Below, in pieces: positions 43,748 to 52,678 of a DNA stretch of 64,000 bases. The notes beneath the pieces are model-generated. The model worked only from the letters and a program-made list of their open reading frames with translations. It was not told the origin of the DNA and did not search any database. Within the stretch, counting starts at the first letter, position 1; each line of letters opens with the position of its first letter. The position numbers were made by a program, and so were the translations under genes. The stretch comes from CAUZWH01 sp965224275 (lineage in GTDB: Bacteria > Pseudomonadota > Alphaproteobacteria > SHVV01), in the NCBI GenBank assembly GCA_965224275.1, contig CBDCYR010000009.1, forward strand, positions 62,001-126,000. The letters are read 5' to 3'.

Positions 43748-45100
43748 TCAGGCTGGAAATGCGTCGCGGATCTTGCGCTCGACGATAGCCTGTCGCTCGA
43801 GCGGATGCTCGTCGGCGGTTTCGATCACGAATTGTGCCACGCGTTCGCCAAATTCAGTGAGCAAATCGTTGTCATCACGATCGTTGCGCTTGGGCAGGCG
43901 GTGCACAATCTCATGATTGTAAGTCGGAACCACACCATGCTGGTTAAGGATCGGGCGCTTGAACGAATCCCCTTCGCCAACTGCCCGAATACCCTGGCGC
44001 AGGAACCGCCGGGTCATCAGAACCCCCTTGTCGGTGCTGCCCAGGTGCTCGGATGCGTGCACGGTTACCGGTCCCTGGCCAACTTGGGCCTCGTAATCAC
44101 CGGGTTCGAGTTGCCGTTCCAGGTAGGGCCGCTCCGGCGTTTGGCCCATGAAATCAACCGTGTTGCGGCCGATCAACTCGGGTTGACCCTTGCGCTCGGG
44201 GTCGATCTCATCGTTGAAAACCCGCAAACCAGCGGTGAGATTGTGGGTGTCGTCGACCGGAACGATCCATCGGCTCACCCACGTACACACGGCATAGTGG
44301 ATATCGGTGCCGTCGACGAAAGACGACCCAAATTGTGCCGAGCACGGCGTCACCATGTCGCTGCCCCGGATCCAGATATTGTCCCCGACGCGCCGGGTGG
44401 CCGATGAAATTAACCCGACCGGCGTCTCGAAGTACTGCATGATCGGCAACGCTGCGAACGCCTCCGTAAACTGCGTGCCGCTCGAGATCGCGTGCAGAAA
44501 GGAGCCGTGAATAGGGTCGGCGCCGTTCTCGTGGCTTTGCAGCCAGTTGCAATCATAGTCGAGGGCATAGGCGTAGATTTCATTATCCTTGGGGTACTCG
44601 AGGGCATCGTAGAGAGGAAAATCGGGGATCTCGTCGGGTGGTCCCAGATAGGCGAACAGCAGCCCGTGATAATCGCGCACGGGGTAGGCGCCCTGGAACA
44701 CACTGTTTTTCAGTTGGCTATTGGACGGTTCGCCCGGCGTTTCCAGGCAGGTGCCATCGATGTCATAGGTCCACCCGTGGTAACAGCAGCGCAGGCCGCG
44801 TTCCATCGGAATGCCATATTCGAGAGAGGCACCGCGATGGGCACAGTGCAAATGCAATAGACCTAAGCGGCCGCTTTTATCACGGAACGCCACCAGGTCT
44901 TCGTTGAGGACACGCAGCCGTTTCGGCAATTTACCAACTTCCGCGGTCAGTCCGATCGGCAGCCAAAAGCGCCGCATATATTCTCCGCCCGGCGTGCCCG
45001 GACCAGCCCGGGTGAGCTCCTTATCCTGTGCAGGCCGATTCGGATTGACGTAACCTGAATAGGCTTGCCGTTCGGGTTGCAGTTCCTGCGCCTCACTCAC
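43748..45100 (-). CDS. Rieske non-haem iron oxygenase, alpha subunit
   Basis: A 450-aa protein. The Rieske 2Fe-2S centre is CAHRGASLEYG and LRCCYHGWTYDIDG (CxH-x~17-CxxH). The catalytic domain has the mononuclear iron site in NWLQSHENGADPIHGSFLHA (ENxxDxxHxxxxH-like). The chain also contains WLPIGLTAEVGKLPKRLRVL at the start. The phthalate/aromatic-ring or O-demethylase subgroup is likely. A reductase is not adjacent; the Rieske ferredoxin at 47634 may supply electrons. Start SEAQELQPERQAYSGYVNPN. Confidence 0.85.
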   Translation of the reverse strand: MSEAQELQPERQAYSGYVNPNRPAQDKELTRAGPGTPGGEYMRRFWLPIGLTAEVGKLPKRLRVLNEDLVAFRDKSGRLGLLHLHCAHRGASLEYGIPMERGLRCCYHGWTYDIDGTCLETPGEPSNSQLKNSVFQGAYPVRDYHGLLFAYLGPPDEIPDFPLYDALEYPKDNEIYAYALDYDCNWLQSHENGADPIHGSFLHAISSGTQFTEAFAALPIMQYFETPVGLISSATRRVGDNIWIRGSDMVTPCSAQFGSSFVDGTDIHYAVCTWVSRWIVPVDDTHNLTAGLRVFNDEIDPERKGQPELIGRNTVDFMGQTPERPYLERQLEPGDYEAQVGQGPVTVHASEHLGSTDKGVLMTRRFLRQGIRAVGEGDSFKRPILNQHGVVPTYNHEIVHRLPKRNDRDDNDLLTEFGERVAQFVIETADEHPLERQAIVERKIRDAFPA

Positions 45101-45176
45101 CGCGAGTCTCCCTGAATTCGATTGGCTGCTAAGTCTAAGACAAATATCCCGCCACGCTCTAGTTGGATGAAATCCA

Positions 45177-46049
45177 CTAGCCCTTGAAGCGCGGTTCTAT
45201 CAGGCCCCGCACACCGACATCGATAGCAAACAGTGCTCCCGCCAGCGGTTGTTTGTGTTTGAGATTATCGGGCAGCGGATAGGTGGCGGTGGTGATGTAG
45301 AGGGTTTGCATATCGAGACCGCCAAGGCAGCACATGGTCGGTCGTTGGGCCGGCAATCCGATCACGCGGTCAACCACGCCATCGGGGGCAATGCGCATCA
45401 CACGCCATCCTTGCACGTAGGTGATCCAATAATAGCCGTCGACGTCGACCGCCGCGCCGTCGGGCCGACCCTCGAGCATGTCGTTTTCGTAGAAGATGCG
45501 TTCATTACTGAAGGTGCCGTTGGCAATATCGAAATCCGATACCCAGATCGTGTCCTGGCGCGAATCCGAGCGATACATGGTTTTGCCGTCGGACGAAAAC
45601 GCCATGCCGTTGGGACAAATGAGATCGCTCACCATTTCCGTGATGGTGCCGTCGGGGTCGTAGCGAAACAACTTGCCGACCGGCTGATCGAGGCTCTCGA
45701 TCATACTACCGGCCCAGAAGCGGCCGCCATGGTCGCAGCGCCCGTCGTTCATTCGCATGTCGGGATCATTCGGCAGCGGGTTGGCCAGGCGGTCAAATGA
45801 GCCCGCATCGAGATCGATGAACGCAAAGCCGGTCCGCGTGCCCGCGATCATGCCGCCCTGCTCGCGAAACGCAAATGAGCCGACTGATTCGGGCATGTCC
45901 CAGCTGTCGAGCTTTTCCGACGCGGGGTTGTAGCGGTGGATCGCTGGTTGGTAGATGTCCGTCCAATAAAGGCACTGGTCGGTTTCGTTCCAGCGCGGGC
46001 ACTCGCCAACGATGTTGGGGCCTTCGTAGATAACCTTGATCTCGCCCAT
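45177..46049 (-). CDS. SMP-30/gluconolactonase-like lactonase
   Basis: A 290-aa six-bladed propeller protein: MGEIKVIYEGPNIVGECPRW (metal Glu in GECP), MNDGRCDHGGRFWAGSM (Asn/Asp), CPNGMAFSSDGKTMYRSDSR (NG), PDGAAVDVDGYYWITYVQGW (catalytic Asp). GGAGGAACGAG precedes the ATG. The enzyme opens sugar or other lactones using a divalent cation. It is 77 bp upstream of the Rieske gene in the same direction and may share its transcript. Confidence 0.85.
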   Translation of the reverse strand: MGEIKVIYEGPNIVGECPRWNETDQCLYWTDIYQPAIHRYNPASEKLDSWDMPESVGSFAFREQGGMIAGTRTGFAFIDLDAGSFDRLANPLPNDPDMRMNDGRCDHGGRFWAGSMIESLDQPVGKLFRYDPDGTITEMVSDLICPNGMAFSSDGKTMYRSDSRQDTIWVSDFDIANGTFSNERIFYENDMLEGRPDGAAVDVDGYYWITYVQGWRVMRIAPDGVVDRVIGLPAQRPTMCCLGGLDMQTLYITTATYPLPDNLKHKQPLAGALFAIDVGVRGLIEPRFKG

Positions 46050-46158
46050 CTCGTTCCTCCAACACCATGATCTAGACTGGTCCCGCTGTACGGGGCGATC
46101 TTAGGACGCGGGTTCACGGTCGACAAACCCCGCCTTGCCAGGCTGAATTCCGCGACCC

Positions 46159-47112
46159 ATGCTGACGCCGATGAGTCAGCAGAACCTGCTCGAAGACAGT
46201 TACGGCGGTGCCTTTGATCGCGACCGCGTCAGAACGCTAATGACACGTTCGAATCGCCGGGGCGGGCGTCGACTGGGCGGCCATTTGGCGGTTCTCCTTG
46301 GCACCGGGACGTCGATTGCGCTGGCGCCGAGCCTGTGGTGGCAGGTTCCGGCGATGATCGTCCATGGTGGCGTACTCATCCTTCTTTTTTGCGGCCTTCA
46401 CGAAACCGTTCATCGCACCGCATTTCGCGGCAGGCGGATCAACGATGGGGTGGCAGCCGTACTCGGCTTTCTCGTTTTTGTACCGGCCGCGCACTTTCGC
46501 AGGTTCCACATGGATCATCACCGTTTCACGCAAGACCCCGAAAACGATCCTGAATTGTTGACCGCGAAGCCAGTGTCCCTTGCTGCCTATTTCTGGCACG
46601 TTCTTGGGATTCCCTTCGCCCGCGCTCAAGTTGAGGGGATCGTGCGTCACGCGTTCGGCCACGTGTCTGACCCCTTTGTGTCGGAGGCCGACCGACCGAC
46701 GGTCATCCGCGAAGCGCGAATTCATGCGGCGCTCTACGCGTTGATCGCCGTGGCGGTTTTCGCAGGATGGTCGACCGTACTTGTATATTGGGTGGTGCCG
46801 GCGATCTTCGGCCAACCTTTCCTGCGTCTTGTCTTGTTGGCTGAGCATAGTGGATGTGCCCTTGACCCCAACATGCACGTCAATACGCGCACCACACTTA
46901 CCAACCCCTTCGTACGGTTTGTTATGTGGAACATGCCCTACCACATCGAGCACCACGTTTATCCGGGGGTTCCGTTTCACGCCTTGCCTTGTGCACACCG
47001 CGACATGAAGGGGGGGCTCGGTGTTACCGCGCCGGGATATCTAGATTTTCATCGCCGCTATATCCGCGCGTTATTGGCCGGCCAGGGACAAGCGTTCGTA
47101 AACTCAAACTGA
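46159..47112 (+). CDS. Fatty-acid desaturase/hydroxylase-like membrane diiron protein
   Basis: A 317-aa membrane protein with three His boxes: GLHETVHRTAF, RRFHMDHHRFTQD and MPYHIEHHVYPGVPFHALP. Four or more hydrophobic segments flank them. The spacing matches the FA_desaturase family (desaturase, hydroxylase or ketolase). The alternative start M5 (46171) is possible. It is divergent from the lactonase across 46050-46158, which must hold promoters for both arms of the cluster. Confidence 0.85.
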   Translation: MLTPMSQQNLLEDSYGGAFDRDRVRTLMTRSNRRGGRRLGGHLAVLLGTGTSIALAPSLWWQVPAMIVHGGVLILLFCGLHETVHRTAFRGRRINDGVAAVLGFLVFVPAAHFRRFHMDHHRFTQDPENDPELLTAKPVSLAAYFWHVLGIPFARAQVEGIVRHAFGHVSDPFVSEADRPTVIREARIHAALYALIAVAVFAGWSTVLVYWVVPAIFGQPFLRLVLLAEHSGCALDPNMHVNTRTTLTNPFVRFVMWNMPYHIEHHVYPGVPFHALPCAHRDMKGGLGVTAPGYLDFHRRYIRALLAGQGQAFVNSN

Positions 47113-47196
47113 TCGCATCCTGTTGTTCCGGGTGGCTCTCGCATGCTACGGGAACGCCACCGTTTTATTCGCAGTCAACAAGTGGAGGAGGAAACC

Positions 47197-47607
47197 ATGC
47201 GTGGGATTATGGAAGAGATTCGGGTCGATGGGCTGTATCAGCCGCTCAGTCACTACACCGATGCCAACCGGTGCGGCGATTTCTTGTTCCTGTCGGGCAA
47301 ACCGCCCTTCGATGGTGATGGCAACGTCGTCTGTAAAGACGATGTCGTTGGTCAGTGCCGAAAGGTTCTGGAGAACATGCAGGCGACCCTGAATGCCGCT
47401 GGGATGTCGATGCAGGATGTTTGCACCGTCACCGTCTACCTTCTCGACGTCAACGACCGACCCAAGATCAACCCGGTGCGTCAGGAGTTCTTTGGCGACC
47501 ACCGTCCGGCAAGTACGCTGATCGGAATCAGCGAATTGGCGGTTCCGGGAATGCTGGTCGAGATCCAGTCGGTCGCCTACAAGCCCGGTAGTGCCGACAA
47601 CGTTTGA
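47197..47607 (+). CDS. RidA-family protein
   Basis: A 136-aa protein; start MRGIMEEIRVDGLYQPLSHY at 47197 follows GGAGGAGGAA. Core residues include DFLFLSGKPPFDGDGNVV, GQCRKVLENMQATLNAAGMS, VCTVTVYLLDVNDRPKINPV and RPASTLIGISELAVPGMLVE. The Arg of the RPAxTxxxxxxL motif, which binds the imine substrate, is present. RidA proteins hydrolyse reactive enamines/imines to ketones. In this cluster it hints at a nitrogen-containing substrate. Confidence 0.85.
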   Translation: MRGIMEEIRVDGLYQPLSHYTDANRCGDFLFLSGKPPFDGDGNVVCKDDVVGQCRKVLENMQATLNAAGMSMQDVCTVTVYLLDVNDRPKINPVRQEFFGDHRPASTLIGISELAVPGMLVEIQSVAYKPGSADNV

Positions 47608-47633
47608 CGCGCTGATCATCTGCGGGGAGAGCG

Positions 47634-47942
47634 ATGGCGGGGGAAGTCCTATACGTCGATTGTGCCGATGTGCCGGCCGGCGGCGCCCACGTCGTCGAGG
47701 TGAACCCTGGTTTGCGTATCGCCATCTTTCACGCTGAAAGCGGGTACTACGTGATCAACGACCGTTGTCCGCACGCCGGCGGGCCGCTCGCCGAGGGACC
47801 GTTTGATGGTCGCGTGGTGACCTGCCCGCTGCACCGGTTCAAGGTAGACGTGACCACAGGCGTTTGCCCCACCAATCCGATAATACGGGTGCGAACGTTC
47901 GAGATTGAGCAGGAGGGAGAGCGTCTGAAGATCACGGTTTGA
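47634..47942 (+). CDS. Rieske ferredoxin
   Basis: A 102-aa protein, MAGEVLYVDCADVPAGGAHV. The 2Fe-2S ligands are DRCPHAGGPLAEG (CxH) and VTCPLHRFKVDVTTG (CxxH). The second motif reads CPLHRF where most have CPWHxx. GGGGAGAGCG precedes the start, 26 bp after ridA. It should be the soluble electron donor of the Rieske oxygenase at 43748 or another oxygenase in the cluster. Confidence 0.85.
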   Translation: MAGEVLYVDCADVPAGGAHVVEVNPGLRIAIFHAESGYYVINDRCPHAGGPLAEGPFDGRVVTCPLHRFKVDVTTGVCPTNPIIRVRTFEIEQEGERLKITV

Positions 47943-48045
47943 TGGAGCAAAATTGCTGTCGCTAAATCGGCCGTGCTAACGTCGGCGCCGAAACACCAGG
48001 GATACTCGCCAACGCGATCCCTGAGAAGGAGGAGGACAAGGAACA

Positions 48046-48759
48046 ATGGCAGACGCAGCGGTCGTTGAACTCGAACCCGTTGAGGATTTCGTCAAGGGAC
48101 TCGAAGCGGACATCATGAAGCCGGGCCGGAACCTTTCCGAGCACCCGTTGATCGACAAGCTCAACAACAAAGAACTCACGCTTGGTCAAATCGAAGGATT
48201 GATGGGTCAGGTATACCGCCAGACCTGCGAGGTCGTGCGCTGGCTTGGCGCGGTCTACGCGAAATGTGACGACATGCAGATCAGGCGCGAGCTTTTCAAC
48301 AATTTGGTCGAGGAAGAGCTCGGCGGTTTTTCGAATACCGAAGCTCATTTTCATCTCGCTGCCAAGGTCGCGGTCGCGGCAGGTGCGGATCGTCCGGCGT
48401 TGGACTCAGTCACCCTGGAACCCGGAACCAAAAGCATCATCGATTACGGCGATGAGCTGTGTTACCGCGATCCCAGCTGGCTCAAACCGTTCGGCGCGTT
48501 CTTTGGCTTCGAATACCAGTCGCCCAAGGCCTATGGGATGATTGCCGAAGCGCTGCAGAAGTCCTACGGCATGTCGGACGACGAAGTTCTGTTCTTCTCC
48601 GTGCATGTAACCGCCGATGAAGATCATGGCGACAGCATCGTACGGGTGTTTGAGAAATACGCTGACACGCCGGAAATTCGCGAACAGCTTCGTGACTGTT
48701 CGAACACATACGCCGAACTCTATTTCGGCATGCTGTCGACCTACGAGGCCTACAACTAG
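48046..48759 (+). CDS. Haem-oxygenase-like putative diiron oxidase (TenA/PqqC/CADD fold)
   Basis: A 237-aa all-helical protein. The N-terminal part is VEDFVKGLEADIMKPGRNLS with HPLIDKLNN. Candidate iron ligands are in LFNNLVEEELGG and NTEAHFHLAA, and in FFSVHVTADEDHGDSIVRVF, which gives the E-x2-H / H-x-x-x-D-x-x-H pattern of HDO (haem-oxygenase-like diiron oxidase) enzymes. AAGGAGGAGGACAAGG precedes the start. HDOs oxidise or fragment small substrates. It is the third kind of non-haem iron oxygenase fold in the cluster. Confidence 0.7.
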   Translation: MADAAVVELEPVEDFVKGLEADIMKPGRNLSEHPLIDKLNNKELTLGQIEGLMGQVYRQTCEVVRWLGAVYAKCDDMQIRRELFNNLVEEELGGFSNTEAHFHLAAKVAVAAGADRPALDSVTLEPGTKSIIDYGDELCYRDPSWLKPFGAFFGFEYQSPKAYGMIAEALQKSYGMSDDEVLFFSVHVTADEDHGDSIVRVFEKYADTPEIREQLRDCSNTYAELYFGMLSTYEAYN

Positions 48760-48777
48760 ACGCGAGAAACAGTGTTG

Positions 48778-48812
48778 ACGGGCGGCCTGAAGCCGCCCGT
48801 TCCTCTCCTCTT
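48778..48812 (+). terminator. Terminator after the oxygenase cluster
   Basis: ACGGGCGGC (48778-48786), loop CTGAA and GCCGCCCGT (48792-48800), followed by pyrimidine-rich TCCTCTCCTCTT. It lies 19 bp after the stop of the haem-oxygenase-fold gene. Confidence 0.75.
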
Positions 48813-48829
48813 GGCATTCGACACTTGTG

Positions 48830-50223
48830 GGTTGTGTCTCGAAAGTGGTGGAAATTGGTTTTGGCGCCTCTCCGAGCGGGTTGAGTTTTGCGGCGGTCAG
48901 GCCGCGCGGTCAAGGGTTTCGTCGGCGATTAGCTGATCGAGGGTTTCCCATCCATCGACTTTGCGCATCTGGATTTGGCCGCAAGCGAGGAGCGCCCAGA
49001 GGAGCATCGGCACTGTTTCGGGACACGGCAGCACGGTCTGTGTTTTGATCCGGCGCTTGAACTCCTCGTTGAGACGCTCAATGGCGTTGGTCGTTCGGGC
49101 TGATTTCCATTGGCTCTTGGACAGGCGCGTGAAGGTAAAGAGCTTGTCGCCCGCTTCTGCGAGGCTGTCCGCGACGGCCCTGCATTTCAGCCGCCACTTG
49201 CGGACAAACGCCTTGCGGCGGGTTTCCACCTCGGAGGCAGTGTCGGCATAGATCATATCGCGGTAATCTTCGCTCAGCTCGTCATGCATGTGTTTGGGAG
49301 CATGACCCAGAAGGTTGCGGTGCTTGTGCACGGTGCAGCGTTGAACGGGAAGGTCATCGCCCCAAAGCGCCGACAGAGCCGCCTCCAGTCCCGGCGCGCC
49401 ATCGACGATGACAAACCCGGGCCGTTTCAGTCCACGCGCATCAAGGTCGTCGAGGAACTGGCGCCACGCCGCCTGGCTTTCTCCGCCCATATTCCCGATC
49501 GAAAGCAAGACCTTCTGGCCATCCCGGCGCACCCCTATAGCCGCGAGAACCGAGATGTTGGTGGCCTTGCGATCCAGTCGGGTCTTGATCACAGTGCCGT
49601 CAAGGATCAGCCGAACGATATCCTCATCCGCGAGGCCACGGCTGCACCAGGCGTCCCAATCGACCTTCACCTTGCGCCACGCCCGGCTCACAACGTCCTT
49701 GCTCACAGCACCCCCGAAGAGCCCGAACAGCGCGCGTTTCACCCGCCGCGTGTTGGTTCCGGACAGATACACCGAAGCGATCAGCGCCTCGGCCTTTCTG
49801 GTCAGCCGCTGGTAGCGCGGCAGCGCCCGCGAACGCCATTCCGACGCCCGACCGTCTTCCTCAACGATCCGCGCACGCGGCACGCTCACCCTCTCGGTCC
49901 CGAATGTCCCCGTCAGTTGCCGCTCCCGGTGCCCGTTCCGATACCCTTGCCGAAGCGCGTCCTCTCGACCGTATCGGCAGCGCCCGAGAAACTGCGCAAG
50001 TTCCTCCTCAAAAACGGCCTCGATCGTGGATCTGATGTTCTCCCGCAGCCGGTCCTCGAGCGGATCATAGCCGGCGTCATTGGCCAGTAGCGAAAGCGCG
50101 GAAGTCTCGGTAGTGTTCTTCATGGCGTGATCTCCTTGGCGGTGCTAGCCGCCGGTTGGGTGGTTGTCTTGTCACCCGGAGATTACGCCATCCTCAAATT
50201 TCCACCACTTTCGAGACACAGCC
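48830..50223 (-). mobile_element. IS256-family element, complete
   Basis: Ends GGTTGTGTCTCGAAAGTGG (48830) and GGCTGTGTCTCGAAAGTGG (complement, ending 50223) are ~28-bp near-perfect inverted repeats. The 8-bp target duplication CACTTGTG flanks both sides (48822-48829, 50224-50231). 1,394 bp with one intact transposase gene. Confidence 0.95.
48897..50123 (-). CDS. IS256-family transposase
   Basis: A 408-aa Mutator-type transposase. ENIRSTIEAVFEEELAQFLG and GRCRYGREDALRQGYRNGHR form the N-terminal region. The catalytic residues lie in VRLILDGTVIKTRLDRK (Asp), FVIVDGAPGLEAALSALWGD (Asp) and WKSARTTNAIERLNEEFKRR (Glu). A conserved Cys/His-rich stretch (RCTVHKHRNLLGHAPKHMHD) sits between. It is full length and undamaged, so the element is probably functional. 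A 3'-only copy is at 21955. Confidence 0.95.
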   Translation of the reverse strand: MKNTTETSALSLLANDAGYDPLEDRLRENIRSTIEAVFEEELAQFLGRCRYGREDALRQGYRNGHRERQLTGTFGTERVSVPRARIVEEDGRASEWRSRALPRYQRLTRKAEALIASVYLSGTNTRRVKRALFGLFGGAVSKDVVSRAWRKVKVDWDAWCSRGLADEDIVRLILDGTVIKTRLDRKATNISVLAAIGVRRDGQKVLLSIGNMGGESQAAWRQFLDDLDARGLKRPGFVIVDGAPGLEAALSALWGDDLPVQRCTVHKHRNLLGHAPKHMHDELSEDYRDMIYADTASEVETRRKAFVRKWRLKCRAVADSLAEAGDKLFTFTRLSKSQWKSARTTNAIERLNEEFKRRIKTQTVLPCPETVPMLLWALLACGQIQMRKVDGWETLDQLIADETLDRAA

Positions 50224-50231
50224 CACTTGTG

Positions 50232-50468
50232 GAGATCGCGATACTAGGGAAGGTCGACTTGCCGTACACGGGCGAGGTTCTCACCTCGACGCGTTCATCG
50301 CGGATCTCGATGCGGGAATCCGCCAGCCGGCCCGCATCCGCTTGCCGTGTTCCATACCGACGAGGTCTACGACAACATGTACATCGTGTGGTCCCACTAC
50401 TAACCTGATGTCGACTTGAGTCGCCGTGATTTTTTTGGATCACGCCGAACCGTTGGAGGTATTGGACG
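50232..50468 (+). other. Remnant next to IS256
   Basis: Frames here read DAFIADLDAGIRQPARIRLP and, one base shifted, FHTDEVYDNMYIVWSHY ending TAA at 50403. This could be the 3' end of a gene lost or disrupted at the IS256 site, but I cannot identify it. The rest is upstream sequence of the DUF4864 gene. Confidence 0.25.
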
Positions 50469-50906
50469 ATGCGCCTCTTCGCAACCGTCATTGTATGTTT
50501 GGTATTGCTCGCCTCGCCGGTGGTCGCCGACGGCGGCGACGACTTAGGACTTACAAGCGCAGATCGCCAGACCATCAAGGGCGTCATCAGCGCCCAGCTT
50601 GACGCCTTCAAACGTGATGATGGCGTTGCCGCGTTCAGCTATGCCTCGCCCACGATCCACAAAATCTTTCGGTCGATCGATAACTTCATGGCGATGGTGA
50701 AGGCGAGCTACTACCCCGTTTATCGCTCGGAAGTCGTCAATTTCGGCGAGGTCCTCGATGACGGCGGTGAGCCGGTCCAACGGGTCCATATTGTCGGCGA
50801 AGACGGCAGGTCAATGGTCGCAGCCTATGTGATGCAACGACAGCCGAGCGGCGAGTGGAAGATCAACGGGGTCTACATGTTTAAGGATGACTCAGAGGCG
50901 ACCTAG
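50469..50906 (+). CDS. DUF4864-like secreted protein
   Basis: A 145-aa protein with signal peptide MRLFATVIVCLVLLASPVVA. The mature part (ISAQLDAFKRDDGVAAFSYA, SPTIHKIFRSIDNFMAMVKA, SYYPVYRSEVVNFGEVLDDG and GEWKINGVYMFKDDS) matches the NTF2-like DUF4864 family of alphaproteobacteria. Periplasmic; function unknown. GGAGGTATTGGACG precedes the ATG. Confidence 0.8.
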   Translation: MRLFATVIVCLVLLASPVVADGGDDLGLTSADRQTIKGVISAQLDAFKRDDGVAAFSYASPTIHKIFRSIDNFMAMVKASYYPVYRSEVVNFGEVLDDGGEPVQRVHIVGEDGRSMVAAYVMQRQPSGEWKINGVYMFKDDSEAT

Positions 50907-50979
50907 AGCGTTTCTAGATCGCTTTGCGGTTGGGTGTGGCGACCGGGCCAATCCGAAGTGGATGCCGGCTCAGCTGCGA

Positions 50980-52497
50980 CTATAGCTTCCGCCAGTCAAA
51001 CGCCTGCTCGAAGGCATCACTTGCTCGATAGAGCGTGCTCTCATCCCAGTATCGGCCCGTCAGCATCATCCCGAGCGGCAAACCACCGGCCATCCCACAT
51101 GGCACGGAGATCGAGGGATGGCCGGTGACATTGAACACGCAGGCGTTGGTTATATTGCCGAGGCCTGGACCCATTTGATCGATCCGGGTTGCGTCTTCAC
51201 CCGGTAGTTGCCGTGGCCTGACCGGAACCGTCGGCATGACCAAGATATCGTAGGTTTCAAGGATCGTGTCGTAGGCGGCGCGGAGCTTGCGGGCGAGGTT
51301 TTGTGCCTTGGCATAGTAGCGCCCGCCATAAGTCGAATGGACGTAGTGCCCCATCAGCATGCCGAGTTTGAGCCCATCGGGCAGTTCGCCGGTTCGCTGC
51401 CGCCAATTGTGGTGCCAGGCCATCAGGCTCGTTACATAAAGGCCGCGCCAATTGGTGCCGTAGCCGTCGCCCCGCATCATCATTTCGACGGTGCCGTCGA
51501 CTCCGATCGGCACCCAGATGTTGTATCCGAGACGATGCATGGGAATGGATATTTCCTCGACCTCGGCGCCCAACCGCGCAAACGACTCGGCGGCGGCGCG
51601 GACCTTACGATCGACAATGGGTTCGGAGTGAGGGTGACCGAACCCTTCCTTGACGATGCCAACGCGTAAACCGTCGACGCCTTGGCCGAGCGCGGCGCGA
51701 TAGGGTCGGACCTTAGGGGCGAATTGGCGTGGGTCGAGGCCATCTTCGCCGGCGATCACCTCAAGCAGCAACGCATTGTCGGCCGTCGTCGCGGTCATCG
51801 GCCCGACATGGTCGAGGGTAATATCGACAGGAAACACGCCGGTATAGGGGACCAGTCCCCATGTCGCTTTCATACCGTAGAGCCCGCAGAACGATGCCGG
51901 ATTGCGGATCGATCCGGCTTGATCGCCGCCGATAGCCATTTCCACGTCGCCGCTCGCTACCGCCGCGGCCGAGCCCGACGATGAACCGCCGGCGCTGATG
52001 CCACGACGATATGGATTATGTGTGTCGGTAATCGCGTTGGTATGACTCGAACCGGAGAAGCAAAAGTATTCGCAGTTCGTCTTGCCGGCGATTTCGCCGC
52101 CTGCGTCGAGGATGCGCGTGACAATCGTCGCATCGATATCGGGAACATAGCCTTCCATTGTGGAGGCGCCGCACATCATCGGCACCCCGGCCAGGCAGAC
52201 ATTGTCCTTAAGCGCGACGCGTTTGCCCTTAAGCTTGCCGCGGGGTGCGCCTTGGATGTCGGTTTTGTAATACCAGGCCCCGAGCGGGTCTTCGTCGGCG
52301 GTCGGCCGATAGCCGGGCGCGCGGGGGTATTTAACCTGCGGCAGGTAGTCGGCTTCGGCATCGAGCGGCCCATAGGCGGTGGCCAGTCCGCCACCGAGCA
52401 ACTCGTGAAAGAAGCCGACATCCTCATCGCTCATGTCGATGCCAAGTTCCCGGCCGAGTTCACGAACGCCGTCTTCAGTGGGGGCGGTTATCGTCAT
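50980..52497 (-). CDS. Amidase-signature family hydrolase
   Basis: Start MTITAPTEDGVRELGRELGI at 52497 (505 aa); the open frame to 52665 has no better site. The catalytic triad is Lys in GKRVALKDNVCLAGVP, cis-Ser in GISAGGSSSGSAAAVASGDV and Ser in GDQAGSIRNPASFCGLYGMK. A C-terminal half with TVPVRPRQLPGEDATRID and NVTGHPSISVPCGMAGGLPL is normal. The enzyme hydrolyses an amide or carbamate of unknown identity. Confidence 0.85.
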   Translation of the reverse strand: MTITAPTEDGVRELGRELGIDMSDEDVGFFHELLGGGLATAYGPLDAEADYLPQVKYPRAPGYRPTADEDPLGAWYYKTDIQGAPRGKLKGKRVALKDNVCLAGVPMMCGASTMEGYVPDIDATIVTRILDAGGEIAGKTNCEYFCFSGSSHTNAITDTHNPYRRGISAGGSSSGSAAAVASGDVEMAIGGDQAGSIRNPASFCGLYGMKATWGLVPYTGVFPVDITLDHVGPMTATTADNALLLEVIAGEDGLDPRQFAPKVRPYRAALGQGVDGLRVGIVKEGFGHPHSEPIVDRKVRAAAESFARLGAEVEEISIPMHRLGYNIWVPIGVDGTVEMMMRGDGYGTNWRGLYVTSLMAWHHNWRQRTGELPDGLKLGMLMGHYVHSTYGGRYYAKAQNLARKLRAAYDTILETYDILVMPTVPVRPRQLPGEDATRIDQMGPGLGNITNACVFNVTGHPSISVPCGMAGGLPLGMMLTGRYWDESTLYRASDAFEQAFDWRKL

Positions 52498-52678
52498 CAC
52501 AGGCCTCCGTCTTGCGTGTTCAAATGGGGCGATAGCATGGTTCAGGATTGCGTCCGCCAGCATAGCGCAGGATCGCCGCTGCAAAGAGCGTCGGCCAGCG
52601 CCGAAAAGATTGTTGCAATGCCACGAAAAAAACGCCAAACAACCGACCCGAAAAAGCAACAACAAGCAGGAGGAGACA

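Noticed and set aside
50156..50419. 87-aa plus-strand gene beside IS256
   Set aside because: It starts inside the IS256 end and has no ribosome-binding site; only a possible remnant lies within it.
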